DNA of 64,000 nt from the NCBI GenBank assembly GCA_038030265.1, contig CM075937.1:40590198-40654197 (forward strand), written 5' to 3'. A program made the position numbers and the translations under genes. Source of the stretch: Corythucha ciliata. Taxonomy: Eukaryota; Arthropoda; Insecta; Hemiptera; Tingidae. Of this stretch, positions 1 to 9,800 are shown piece after piece (the stretch's first letter is position 1; every line of letters begins with the position of its first letter). The notes under the pieces were generated by a model. The model was given only the letters and a program-made list of their open reading frames with translations. It did no database searches and was not told where the DNA came from.

Positions 1-75
1 TGGGCTATGCCCTTCCATCGTCGTCCGGATAATATCAGACTAATTAATTTATTAATTAAAATACCGGCGACAGAT
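1..75 (+). repeat. 3' part of tRNA-headed repeat, copy 1 (cut by window edge)
   Basis: This stretch matches the sequence just downstream of the tRNA-like unit of copy 2 (about 323-380) and, more loosely, copy 3 (4736-4812). All three contain TGGGCTATGCCC or a close variant, an AT-rich TTAATTTATTAATTAA block, and two of them end in ACCGGCGACA. The tRNA-like head of this copy would lie before the window. Confidence 0.7.
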
Positions 76-159
76 TTATTCATTAATATCTATCTAACAA
101 CATCTAGATAAGATAAAATTCGGCGTGGTTTACCGATCAGGAGAAGCGCCTAGAGTTTC

Positions 160-385
160 GAGAAACAATGGACCTGGGTGGGGTTCGGCTTAGCTTATCC
201 CTCGGAGTACGACTCCCATAGGCGTCTCCGTGGCGCAAATGGCAGCGTGCTGGACTGGTAATCCAGAGGTTGCGGGTTCAAATCCCGCCGGGGAGCCATT
301 TTTTCTCGAAACTCGAATCGTGTTGGGCTATGCCCTTCCATCGTCGTCCGGATAATATCAGACTAATTAATTTATTAATTATTTC
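160..385 (+). repeat. tRNA-headed SINE-like repeat, copy 2
   Basis: The unit runs from a GGACCTGGGTGGGGTTCGGC segment through a tRNA-like sequence (224-296) and a T6 run to an AT-rich tail shared with copies 1 and 3. Copy 3 (4570-4812) repeats the same order at clearly lower identity. A pol III promoter plus a shared non-tRNA body and tail is the layout of a tRNA-derived SINE. The tail at 323-380 and the start of copy 1 show that units lie close together here. Confidence 0.65.
224..296 (+). tRNA. tRNA-Thr(GGT)-like sequence, probably SINE head or tRNA pseudogene
   Basis: A 73-nt cloverleaf can be drawn: acceptor GTCTCCG/CGGGGAG (six of seven pairs, G-G mismatch at 1:72), D stem GCGC/GCGT, anticodon stem CTGGA/TCCAG with loop CTGGTAA (anticodon GGT), and T arm GCGGG/CCCGC with loop TTCAAAT. 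The B box GGTTCAAATCC is near consensus and TTTTTT follows at 299. A GGT anticodon is unusual for a eukaryotic threonine tRNA, the first pair is broken, and the unit lies inside a repeat, so a functional tRNA is unlikely. Confidence 0.45.
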
Positions 386-470
386 ATCACTGCTCAATTG
401 TTGTCGTCATGTTGTCATGGTGAAGGAGGGTAGGGGTGTCGTTTGCCCTCCAACCAGTGTAACCTCCTTA

Positions 471-1110
471 TCAACCTGACCGCGACCGATTGTGCTCCCT
501 CTTTGTGGCATGGAAACCCACAACGTTGACATTTGTTTCTTGGCACTCGGGTTCCTTTGGTGATAGACCTATTACCACTTTTCGTTCTCGTCGAACTTTT
601 CCATACAGTCTGACCTCGTTTTCTACTTCATCGAGTTTTAAATTCGTTTTCAATTTTAGTTTCTCAGAAAGGTTCGAATCATTGACGCCTTCGATTATTT
701 TATGCACGATGAGTTCGTCCCGCAATTCTCCTAATTTGCAACGTCGGGCTCTGTTATGTAAATCTTGAAGAAATTGGTTCATTGGCTCGTCGGTTTCTTG
801 CCTCCTCTTGAAGAACCGACATCTTTCGTAGACCAAATTTCCTTTCCCTTCAAAGTGCTGGTCAAACTTTTCCAGAACGAGCCAATAGTTTTCCAATTCC
901 CTCTCTGACAAATTGAACCTTTCGAGCAAGTCTTCGGCGTCAGGGCCCAAGTGGTAGACTAGTTGGTTCACTTGATACTTCTCGGGCAATTGATCCAGGA
1001 ATGTTCCCGTTCGGTACCGGTCGTTTCCAACTCATCCACTCCGGGCAAAGAAAGTTCAATCTTTCTGGGGGACTCATGTTTCGACCGTGTAAACCTGGCA
1101 CCATGTTTGG
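471..1110 (-). pseudogene. Ty3/gypsy-type retrotransposon Gag remnant
   Basis: The longest open part (989-471) encodes about 170 residues with the pattern of arthropod Ty3/gypsy capsid proteins: a VNQLVYHLGPDAEDLL segment, then YERCRFFKRRQETDEPMNQF, then a lysine/arginine-rich C-terminal part. The preceding PPERLNF...PEWMSW segment lies in another frame just upstream (about 1105-1010), so a frameshift separates the two parts of the capsid. No zinc knuckle, protease, reverse transcriptase, integrase or LTR was found next to it. It is a decayed internal fragment. The fold-back element at 1325 lies a little upstream of the Gag start. Confidence 0.7.
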
Positions 1111-1324
1111 TCCTGTGGTCTCACCTCCGGGAGAGTCAGGTAGATGTAATGACTGTCTCTTCTTTGGCATAGTATTATTAGTCAAGGACAAGTACAACAC
1201 TGATTTTATTTTACACCCCCAAACATTTGATATTATCACCACCCAACATAAACTTAGGACGTGCCAAACTCCAACATTTGGAATTTTGAAGGAGCTAAGC
1301 CCGTTTTTCGAGAAGCCAAACCTA

Positions 1325-2856
1325 GTCCAGTCAAATCGTATTAAAAAAATACCATTCGTGGACAAAAATCTCGTCTTTGATTTGTCTACTTTATTCTACG
1401 TTTTTTGGGGTGAGGAACACGAATCTGAAGAGATCCAACAAAATTTCCTTGTGCGTTTTGAGAAAATCGCGAAAAACTGATAATTTTTGGCTCTTTTTTT
1501 AGTTTTTCGCTTGCAACAGCTCAATGACGCATCCTACGGAAAATTGTACCCTGTTCTTTTTTGAATAGCATCAAGTTCTGCGTCGAATCTTTTTTCATTT
1601 GTCACAATTGACCCAGCCGTTTCGCCGGTATTGATTTTTTTGAAATGGTAATTTTTAGTCGCTTCTGGCAAAATTGTGTGAAAAAATAAAAGTAGTTCAA
1701 CTCTCAGTTGAGTGATGTAATCTCTGACGCTACCTATAGTACTGGTGATATGTTGAGTTTTAACATTTGTGGACAAAGTTGGTGGGCATAACCACTTTTT
1801 TTTAAAACAGAACCTATTTTCATCGCCCTGTACAGAATATTTTACGGGCCTTCAAAAATTTGGCAAATATGGTTCCTGACCGTAAATTTTATTAGCTTTC
1901 ACTGAAAAATAGTGCAATTTTCAAGGGAAGCTTAGTTCGATAGTTATTGGCAAAAACGTTCGGCTGAAGAAAGGAGTTAGTGGAAAATTACTCATTTTGC
2001 GAATTTCCCACTGCGTTTTATTGCCACTTATCGGGTCTTTATAAAAACGCCATACATGACTCCTTATAGGAAATTTAACGAGCTTTCAGATGAGTTTCTT
2101 TAAAGTTTAATCGGATGGATAGTTTTTGAGTTATAGGCCGGATGTGACAAAAAAGGTTTTTTTTTTGCAGCAAATTTCAAATTGTTTGACGTTACGGCCC
2201 TGTCTTTTGTTTATCTTCAAATGAAATTTCATATAATAGGTCTGATAGAAAATTCTATCAGCTTTCAGATCGTTTTTCATAGAAAAAAATTGGACTAATA
2301 GTTCCCCAGCTACTGGCAAAAATGCGCAGAAAAACGTGGTTTTTGGGCCGCTTTTTTTCGCGTTTTTTGTCGCATAACTGATACCACTGATTTTTCTAGT
2401 AGGTTTCAATGCTTTTCACTTATGTAAAATTACATTCTGAACCACTTTGATTTCATTACATTTTCCGATTGGAATAGCCGTTTTTAAGTTGCTGCTGCCT
2501 TAGTAATTTTTATTCATTTTAACATAAATGGCTAAAAATTACCATTTCAAAAAAATCAATACCGGTGAAACGGCTGGGTCAATTGTGACAAATGAAAGAA
2601 AGATTCGACGCAGAATTCAATGCTTTTCAAAAAATGAGAGGGTAATATTTTCCGTAGAATGTGTCATTAAGGAGTTATAAGCAAAAAACTGGAAAAAGTG
2701 CCAAAAATGAGCAGTTTTTCGCGATTTTCTCAAAACGCACAAGGAAATTTTGTTGGATCTCTTCATATTCGTGTTCATCACCACAAAAAACATAGAATAA
2801 AGTAAAAAAATCGAAGACGAGATTTTTGTCTACGTGGAACTACCGTTTGACTGGAC
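1325..2856. mobile_element. fold-back DNA element with arms of about 330 bp
   Basis: Sequence 1325-1661 recurs as reverse complement at 2533-2856. Both arms contain GTCCAGTCAAA at the outer edge, then ACAAAAATCTCGTCTTCGAT-like sequence, a CAAGGAAATTTTGTTGGATC block, and GGTCAATTGTGACAAATG-like sequence near the inner edge. A TA dinucleotide flanks each end (1323-1324 and 2857-2858), which could be a target-site duplication of a Tc1/mariner-like element, though TA matches are common by chance. No transposase frame is visible in the roughly 870-bp centre, so it would be non-autonomous. Confidence 0.7.
1870..2420 (+). repeat. degenerate ~180-bp tandem units inside the fold-back element
   Basis: Three units carry a TTTTATTAGCTTTCA-like segment at 1894, 2081 and 2260 (spacings 187 and 179). 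Each is preceded by a TATAGGAAATT-like stretch and followed by a GGATGGATAGTT-like stretch. They form most of the loop of the 1325-2856 element. Confidence 0.45.
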
Positions 2857-3584
2857 TAACCACCGAAATTTGACTTTTGTTCGAGCCTAATCCACAACTT
2901 TAATTTTTGAAAGATTCAATTATGAAGAACAGAAAATTCAATTCAAGATTCAATTCAATTCTGAAAGAATTTTTGAAGGAGCGAAATCCACCAAATTGTG
3001 CTATGAATGAGCTGAATCTGGAAACAGCAGTTTTCTGTCGCAAAATGAGCAGTTTCTGGATAAAAAAATGCGAATCCGAGAGGGAGGGAGTCAGTATTTC
3101 CATAGTTATATGATGACAGTGATTGGTGGGGCCTACGAGTCTCACTTCTGTCAAAAACAAATGGGGGTGGGGGCTGGCCTTTTGAAAGCGCAGTTTGAAT
3201 AGCAGTTTCAGCCTATTTTGCAGGTTTGGCTGCGTAAAAACGATGGAGGCTCGCTCATTTTAGACCCATTCTGCTGTCTAAGGGACACACAGATACCAGA
3301 GAGAAAGGAAAGCCGCCCTTGGAAAGCGCTGAGACTGGGTGGTTGGTGCGTCAGGGGTACGTGCCTCACGGCACCACTTTGGATATGTCCCGTCAAAACC
3401 CGAATTACCTAGTCATAACTAGTTTTACCAAAGCCCCTTAGTTAAAACTAGTATTTACTAGGTAAATCTAGAATTGACGATGGAGGTCAGGGAAAACTAT
3501 AATTTACGGATGAATTGATCCTCGTTAATTTTATAATAGTTTTTACTATTTAAAACTAGTTCCAACTGACTTAGCGGTTTTTTC
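2857..3584. other. intergenic, nothing recognised except a TAAAACTAGT cluster
   Basis: No domain-bearing reading frame or RNA was recognised. Between 3417 and 3570 the palindrome-like ACTAGTTTTA/TAAAACTAGT occurs several times in both orientations, which may be debris of a small inverted-repeat element. Confidence 0.4.
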
Positions 3585-4165
3585 TTTCCTAGTCATATAA
3601 TTAGCGTTTTTCTCATCTATAGTCATGAATGTGTCCTCCAGAAATCGCCAATTGGCGTTTTCTAGATTTCTGAAGTAAACTACCGTTTTTCTTAGTTGTA
3701 GCAGCGATTTATTGAATTCTGGTTATGAATTGGCAAGTTATTTTGTCTCCAGAAAGAGTGAAATGACTTTTTCATGTATTTTTTTAAAAATTTTGTCTTA
3801 AATTCTGGGATTTTCTCAATTTTAGCCCCACGAACCGTTCGTTAGCGGTTTTTCTACATTTAACAGTGAATTCACAATTTTTTCTCAATTTTAGCCTCGA
3901 ATGAGCGATTTTTTCAGAATTTCATTCTTAAATATGTGAACATTATACCTAACTACCCAAAATTTTTCCATTTTAAAACTTTTCAGGGGCCTCCTCAGAA
4001 AAGGGCTCTGGCTTTATCTGCCCCCTTCGCCCCTACCTAGGCAGCTACTGATTATTAATTATCTGGCGGAGTTTTTTAATGGAATTGAATACTTTTTAAC
4101 GTATTTCTGACGGCATTTTTAGCTTGACGGGAAAAGCATAATGGCTTAGCAACGCTGCTTCCTAT
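3585..4165 (+). repeat. F1 ~30-bp repeat array with a shared end module
   Basis: Diverged F1 monomers (core AGCC-GCGAATTAGCG plus a T-run and CTCAA) run to about 3965. The stretch from about 3700 to 4165 is homologous in order to 37740-38010: both have GCGATTTATTGAATTCTG, GTGAATTCACAA, CCTCGAATGAGCG-like sequence, then AGCTTGACG...GGAAAAG and TAGCAAC. A hAT-like terminal sequence sits inside at 4021-4050. Confidence 0.65.
3983..4050 (-). mobile_element. hAT-like terminal sequence at edge of F1 array
   Basis: Read on the - strand from 4050, the sequence starts CAGTAGCTGCCTAGGTAGGG and continues through a G-rich, then GGCCCC-containing stretch. This resembles the 5' termini of many hAT-superfamily elements (CAGNGGCGGNNCTAG-like followed by GGGGGCC). 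A matching left end and an 8-bp target duplication were not found. Confidence 0.35.
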
Positions 4166-4444
4166 ACCTTGAATGTTCACGCGTAATCAATAGTTTTTCT
4201 GCTAAAATGGCGCTGACACGGTATCAAAGGGTAACGGTGGTCCATGATCGAGGACGTGGTAAACGACATGGAAGTCAAAACAAGGAAGAAGAGGGGGGGG
4301 GACAAATAAAAACGGGAGAAGCGGGCAGCTGAATAAAGAAAAAGAATAATTAAACAGAATGAAGGAGCTATGCACTAGGTGAATAAATTGTGTGAATGAA
4401 TATTGTGCGAATCTTTGGGACAAGTAAGCGGCAAAAAGTTTTTT

Positions 4445-4555
4445 AAAAACGCTCATGTTCGTGGCTAAAATAGCGAAAAAGCGATCATTCATAGCTAAAA
4501 GGGAAAAAAATCACTGATTCTCGGCCAAAAATAGAGAAAACGCCGCTCGTCTCAA
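4445..4555 (-). repeat. short F1 repeat array, antisense
   Basis: Three to four diverged F1 monomers lie in reverse orientation (GGCTAAAAT...GAGAAAACGC pattern) just before tRNA-headed repeat copy 3. Confidence 0.6.
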
Positions 4556-4569
4556 CTATGAACGGGACG

Positions 4570-4812
4570 GAGCAATGGATGGCCCTGGGTGGGGTTCAGC
4601 TTAAGCTGATCCCTCGCAGTACGACTGTCAAAGGCGTCACCGTGGCGCAATTGGCAGCGTGCTGGACTAGTAATCCAGAGGTTGTGCGTTCAAATCCCAA
4701 CGGGAAGCCCATTTTTTCTCGAAGCTCGAATCGTGTTGGGCTGTGCCCTCCCATCGTCGTGTGGAGAGTTATCAATTTAATTTAATTTATTTAATTAAAA
4801 CACCGGCGACAA
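4570..4812 (+). repeat. tRNA-headed SINE-like repeat, copy 3
   Basis: It has the same order as copy 2: CCTGGGTGGGGTTCAGCTTA, a tRNA-like unit, a T6 run, GTGTTGGGCTGTGCCC, then an AATTTATTTAATTAAAA tail ending ACCGGCGACA. It is more diverged than copies 1 and 2 are from each other. Confidence 0.65.
4636..4708 (+). pseudogene. tRNA-Thr(AGT)-like sequence, degenerate
   Basis: It has the same 73-nt frame as the unit at 224-296. The anticodon stem CTGGA/TCCAG is kept with loop CTAGTAA (anticodon AGT), but the T stem (GTGCG/CCCAA) no longer pairs and the acceptor stem is weakened. TTTTTT follows. It cannot be a working tRNA. Confidence 0.55.
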
Positions 4813-4869
4813 CATCAATCGACGGGTAGGGGACCATGGGTTTCATCAAGCTTAGGGCGCTCGTCCAAA

Positions 4870-5180
4870 AAAGGCCCTAAAATTTGAAATTTCACCGAAA
4901 TTAAGATCCGGAACAAGTTTTTCCGCAAGATTTTACACCCGAAAGTGGCATTGCCGCGGATATTCAGCCAAGGAACTTTGAATTTCCTGGGTATTCGTCA
5001 CCTTCAAGGTTCGGTTAGGGCCGGCTAGTCTGTTGGATCCACTTCCACGAAAAAGACCCCAAACGTTATGAACTAAGGCCCGGCCCTGAACTTGCAACAT
5101 CGCTTAAATTAGCACCCGAAGTGCCGAAACTATCAATTTCGTGGACATTCAGCAGGAAACTTGTAATTTTGCTCAAATTA
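4870..5180 (+). repeat. F3 ~31-bp repeat array
   Basis: Diverged units of the pattern (C)CGAAACTTGCAATTTCG..GA(A/T)ATTAAG(A/C)CC are repeated about every 31-33 bp (for example 4881, 4912, 4945, 5080-5170). This is the same family as 34560-35808. Confidence 0.55.
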
Positions 5181-5294
5181 GCCCTCCAATTAGCAAACTT
5201 TAATTAATTAGGTAAATAACCTGGTGAAGAACATATACCTACATGTCGTTTACATAAGCTCCGTACAAATATTGTATGTACCTATACTTTTAGT

Positions 5295-5360
5295 TCATCC
5301 TGTCAAGTCGAAATAATAAGGCATTGTTTGATAATTCGCAGCGTTTTTTCAGAGTTCTGA
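5295..5360 (+). repeat. dispersed repeat shared with 44418-44470
   Basis: The segment GTCGAAATAATAAGGCATTG...GATAATTCGCAGCGTTTTT is nearly identical to 44425-44463, where the same sequence is part of a longer dispersed repeat. Confidence 0.6.
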
Positions 5361-6250
5361 TACACCTCTTTGAACTCATTTACAAGTGCACTCTTGAGTA
5401 ACCCTTGTAAGAGGTAACTTAATTTAATAAAGGAACAGGATATCTGCTCCTCCGAAGGACTACAGGTTTTTTATTTTATTTATTTATTTATTTTTCCCCC
5501 CGAGTCATATAACGTGAGAGTTGAACCCCGAACGCTTGCCCAAAAGGAGGAGGCTCAAGCTCCCTGAGGCCCTCCCCATGGATCCCGTGGCTGGGTCGGA
5601 CCAAGTGAGTCATTGAGATTCGCCAAAATGATGTAGGAAGCGGAGAAACGAGCGTAAGTGTACATTAGGCAGTAACCCGCAACATCAACGGCTTTGTACT
5701 TGCCCTTGCATAAGGTGAATGAGTCATTCGTCTTAAACACAAAATGGCAAAGCTCATTCTGCGTTTGAGTGTCTCTCAGTTGTGATGGATGATCCAGCCA
5801 TTCACCGTGTCCAATTAGAAGAGTAATTTTCGTGAAGGCTCAGCTTCGTGGAATTTTGGAAGACGGAAGACCGCGGGCCATAGATTTTTCTTACAATTAT
5901 TAGCTTCTGCTTTAAAAAAAAAAAGTTGTTATGACGGGAAAGGGCGTGTTTCAAACTCATCAAAGTCCGTAAAATGTACTACCGTCTATATAAATGAATT
6001 GGTTTATGTAAAATAAGCAGCTCGTGGCTTTGTTTATTCTAATGATGGGGAGAAAATGTAGCAATTTTTGTTTTTTTCCCAAGCTCAGTCACGATTTTCA
6101 TCGCGCTCGCAATTATTTTTATTATCAAACAACGCGAATGATAATGCTGTAAATAACGAGGTCCAATTATAAGCTACTAGTTTATCTGTATTCTCCGTGG
6201 AACACTACTAGAACTGGTTTTTCTTAACTCTCCTCCTCTTGAAGAAAACT
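5361..6250. other. no gene recognised upstream of the ETS gene
   Basis: Only low-complexity features are visible, such as the TTTATT run at 5470-5495. None of the short open frames here carries a recognisable domain. Confidence 0.4.
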
Positions 6251-6848
6251 TACAGCGAGACTCTAACCTTAATGGGTTTTCTTGGAAATTTTATTCTATG
6301 TAGATAGCTCGGATAGTGTTGGTAAGGCGTGTTGGCAGGAGGGGGGGGGGAGAAAATCCTTCACGTTACGGTCTCTTTTTCCTCCTTCGTTTTTTTCTCT
6401 TCTTCTTCTTCTTCTTCTCCCGAGCCGCACACAGAAAGAAGCAGGAAATTATTGTCAGTCACCCTGCCCCTCTCTTGTCCCATCTAATCCGTGCTCCTTC
6501 ACCGCCGCGTCCAGCCTTTCCACTCTCAAGAAATCACAACAGTTGAGCTTTTCTTGCCGCTTGAGGGCGCTCTCTGTGTGACCGACAAAAGTGTGACTTG
6601 TTGTTTTTAGTAACTCAGTGCAAGTCCGAGTGATCGGTCGGGGGATTTTCGAAAAAAAAAGATAAGAGAGAAAAAAAAACGGGAGCAATAAAATTGTTTT
6701 TTTTTTTACTCGTTTAAATTTGTCTGTGTCGCGATTGGATCTAAAGTTTAATTACTCGAATAAACAAAATATTCGGCAACATTTCCACTCCTGATGTAAA
6801 TGATCGTTTCTGGCTCGAGAAGGCAATTTTAAATTTAAACCCCCAAAG
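6250..6848 (+). promoter_or_regulatory. putative 5' leader/promoter region of the ETS gene
   Basis: This precedes the proposed start codon. Two arthropod-type initiator matches occur (TCAGTC at 6455 and CTCAGTG at about 6615). Neither has a convincing TATA box or exactly placed DPE, so the transcription start is unknown. The start context is CAAAGATGG, a good match to the eukaryotic consensus (A at -3, G at +4). Confidence 0.3.
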
Positions 6849-6878
6849 ATGGTGATGAACATGACTATGTTGGAGTCG
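6849..6878 (+). CDS. Ets98B: Ets98B coding exon 1
   Basis: Ten codons ([10 protein letters not shown]) lie between a good start context and a strong GTAAGT donor at 6879, phase 0. The exon carries no conserved domain, so it rests on the Kozak match, the donor and phase agreement with exon 2. Confidence 0.55.
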
Positions 6879-9800
6879 GTAAGTCCCCCAAAAAATGTTT
6901 TGAATTATACGTATCTACTGCTTTAGTAAACAACGTTTATATTAAGAGACTTTAATGCTCCAGAAAGGAAGGGAAAATCTAAAAACAAAAAAATTGTTGT
7001 TTAGTTTTGGCAATTCTTGGTGTTAGGAGTGCCAAATTTAACTGTTTATCGGATTTAAAACTGAAATAGAGTCCCCAGTGAAAAAAACGATGTTTCGTAA
7101 AAACAGTTTCAATCCCCCTCACCGACCCCTCCATAAATAATTTAAGTTCCCCCGTCCCCTCAAAAGCCCGGAATGATGTCAAATGCGTTCTTATTGAGTT
7201 TTTTATGATTTATTTCTTATATATATTTTTTTGTAAATGTATTTTTGTGTGGCTGTTCATCAAGACTCTTGATGTCAGTATGAAGGTCAAAACGCTAAGA
7301 GCTGATGATTGGCTTGATGCTCTTAAAGAAGGCCACGCCTTCCGAAACCCGTTACCGCCTCAGGATTATCAATAGCATACTTTTTTGTATGAATCCCCCC
7401 TCCCTCCCCACCACCTGTCAATCTCAACCAGCCTGCACATAGTCACTTAAAAACAAAAAGTTTAAATAATATATTTTTGATTGCTTTATTTCATCTCAAG
7501 AAAAGCTCGAAAAGAGAAAGTGAAATCTTCCAACGCCCGTTTTGTCCTTGAGTTGTGACCTTCCTTTTTTTTCTCTCTCTCCTGAAGATTCGAAACTGAT
7601 GTTCAGAAACACTTGAGAAACATCACATTCAGTCTCATTTCTGTGCTTCTCATATTCACAAGAATGTTGTCTTAGTGACATCAAGATAGCTTTATGCTAA
7701 TGTAACACAAATGGTGGCAAAAGGGGATGATGGTGGCGAAGGGAAACACTATTTTTCTTCTTTTCGCCCACACACGTTGTCATACGGCTTCGCGTTCAAC
7801 AATAACGCTATTACGGACGGTGTTTGGAAGAATATGTGGGGAGGGGGGATCGAAGGGAATTAAGAACGTTTATTGTTACTCTTAGAATGAATAATAATTT
7901 CTCGAATGAGAGTCTTTCAAAGGGAATTCCTGAGCGAAAACTTGGCGGCGTCTTCATTGTCTGCACGAAGCTCTTTTCAATAATTAAGCCTGTTGAATAT
8001 GAAAACCATTCCATTTTTTTTTTCTTCTTGCTATAACAACCTCTGAGTTTTTAATCGGCGTAATAAACTATTCATGAGGTCGGATTTGATGTTTTAATAT
8101 TGCTCAATGTTTCGCTCGAAAAGAAAAAAAAGAAGTTTTGTTTGGTAATGATGTGTGAGAACGTGTCGGCGAGTGACATCATTAGGAGGAAAAATCTTAG
8201 CCCGGGAAGTGAGAACGAGGAATGGAATAAACCTTATTATTCGATTCTGAGACGCGTTACTCGGTGCTTTATTATTATCTTAATCCATAATTCTACGTTA
8301 CTCATCTTCTTCATTTCTACTCCCCCCACCCATCAACAGAACCAATGGTATGGTACTGAGAGGTTTTCCCCTAATAAATCACTAATACATACGTACTTTT
8401 GATTGATTATTCATGTGTAAAGACCGTGAATTTTCGTTCAAAAGAGTGGGTTTGGGGCAGTATTTCAAAGAGGCTGCGTTCTTCCTGGAAGACGTTATTG
8501 CGAAATTTTGTTCCGTAACGTGCTCCTGGTCAGTTTTTTTTGTATGTGCAAAAAAATTTCGGTCAGAAGCTGGAGTGACTCATTCTTTAACAACCGATTT
8601 CGCAAGTACTTCAAGGAACACATTTTTGTCGTAACCACCGCTATATTAGCTACCGGTGGATTCAATGTGAAGGAAACGTCAGTTTCTTTGTGTGACAGTA
8701 ATAAGTTCACTTGTTGGGGCTAACAGGGGAGTAGATGTAGTGTGACACACCAAAAAGCCTTTCTGTGGTGATTGAACCGCATGCTCTTATGTGTCGAGTC
8801 ACTCACTCAGACGCTGATATTGAGAAAACGGCTATTCGTATAGTTTCTCGAGGAAACTGAGAAATTAAAATGCAGAAAATCGAGGATTCGCGTGGATAAA
8901 AGTGGAGAAAATCGCTAATTCGCTGCTAAAACTGAGAAAAAATGCTAATTCGCTAACGTACATTTCAGAAAACCCGCCAGTTCTCAGTTAAAACAGAGAA
9001 AAAGCTCTTTTCACGGCAAAAATGGATAAAAAGCGCATTAGCTAAGATTGAGAAAAATAATAATTCCTACATACGTTTGAGAAAAACCGCTAGTTTGCGG
9101 CTAAAATTGAGAAACTGTCCATTTGCGGAACAATTAATTCCGCTCATTTTCGGCCAGCCCCATGAAGCGGTCATTCACGGCTAAAGTGGAGAAAAACAAG
9201 TTAATTCGCGGCTAAAATGGAGAAATATAGCGTCAGTTCACAGCATAATTGAGAAAAAACACTCGAGTTCGTAGCTTAAGATGCGAGAAAAATGCCAATC
9301 CGCAGATCAACTTGAGAAAATGCGCTAATTCGCGACTAAATTAGAGTAAAATTAAGCGGTAAATTCGTGACTGGAATCTAAAAATTATTTGCGACTAAAA
9401 TTGAGAAAATGTGCTAATTTGCGGCAAAAAAGTGATAAAACCCGTTGTTTTCCGCATAAAATTAGGATGAAACGCTCATTCACAGCTAAAATGTGATGAA
9501 TAACCAAATTTTTGTCTGTTTTATACACCTAAATTTACATTTTCTTAGTCGAAGGTCCAAGTTTATTAAGTAAAAACCAATGTCGGTATTATTTGAATAT
9601 TGTTTGTTACTAATTATTTTTTCATTTGGTAGTCGTAGGTCGTATAGGAGGCTGTTTCACAAACTTAAGTGGTGAATTTCACCTGTTGATGTCAATTTCA
9701 GCTCTTGAAGTCAATATTCGCCACGATGAAGTCAATTTCAGCTGTGAAATCAATATCAGCCGTTTACATCAATTCAACGAGTGTGACCAATTGAAGTCAA

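Noticed and set aside
1001..1480. 159-residue + strand open frame
   Set aside because: It overlaps the reversed gag remnant and one arm of the fold-back element, and has no recognisable domain.
5517..5600. Possible reverse tRNA-like unit (GGGGTTCAACTC B box on - strand)
   Set aside because: No A box at a suitable distance and no cloverleaf could be drawn.
6455..6650. Firm core promoter call at TCAGTC/CTCAGTG
   Set aside because: Initiator-like words are common and no TATA box or correctly spaced DPE accompanies them.
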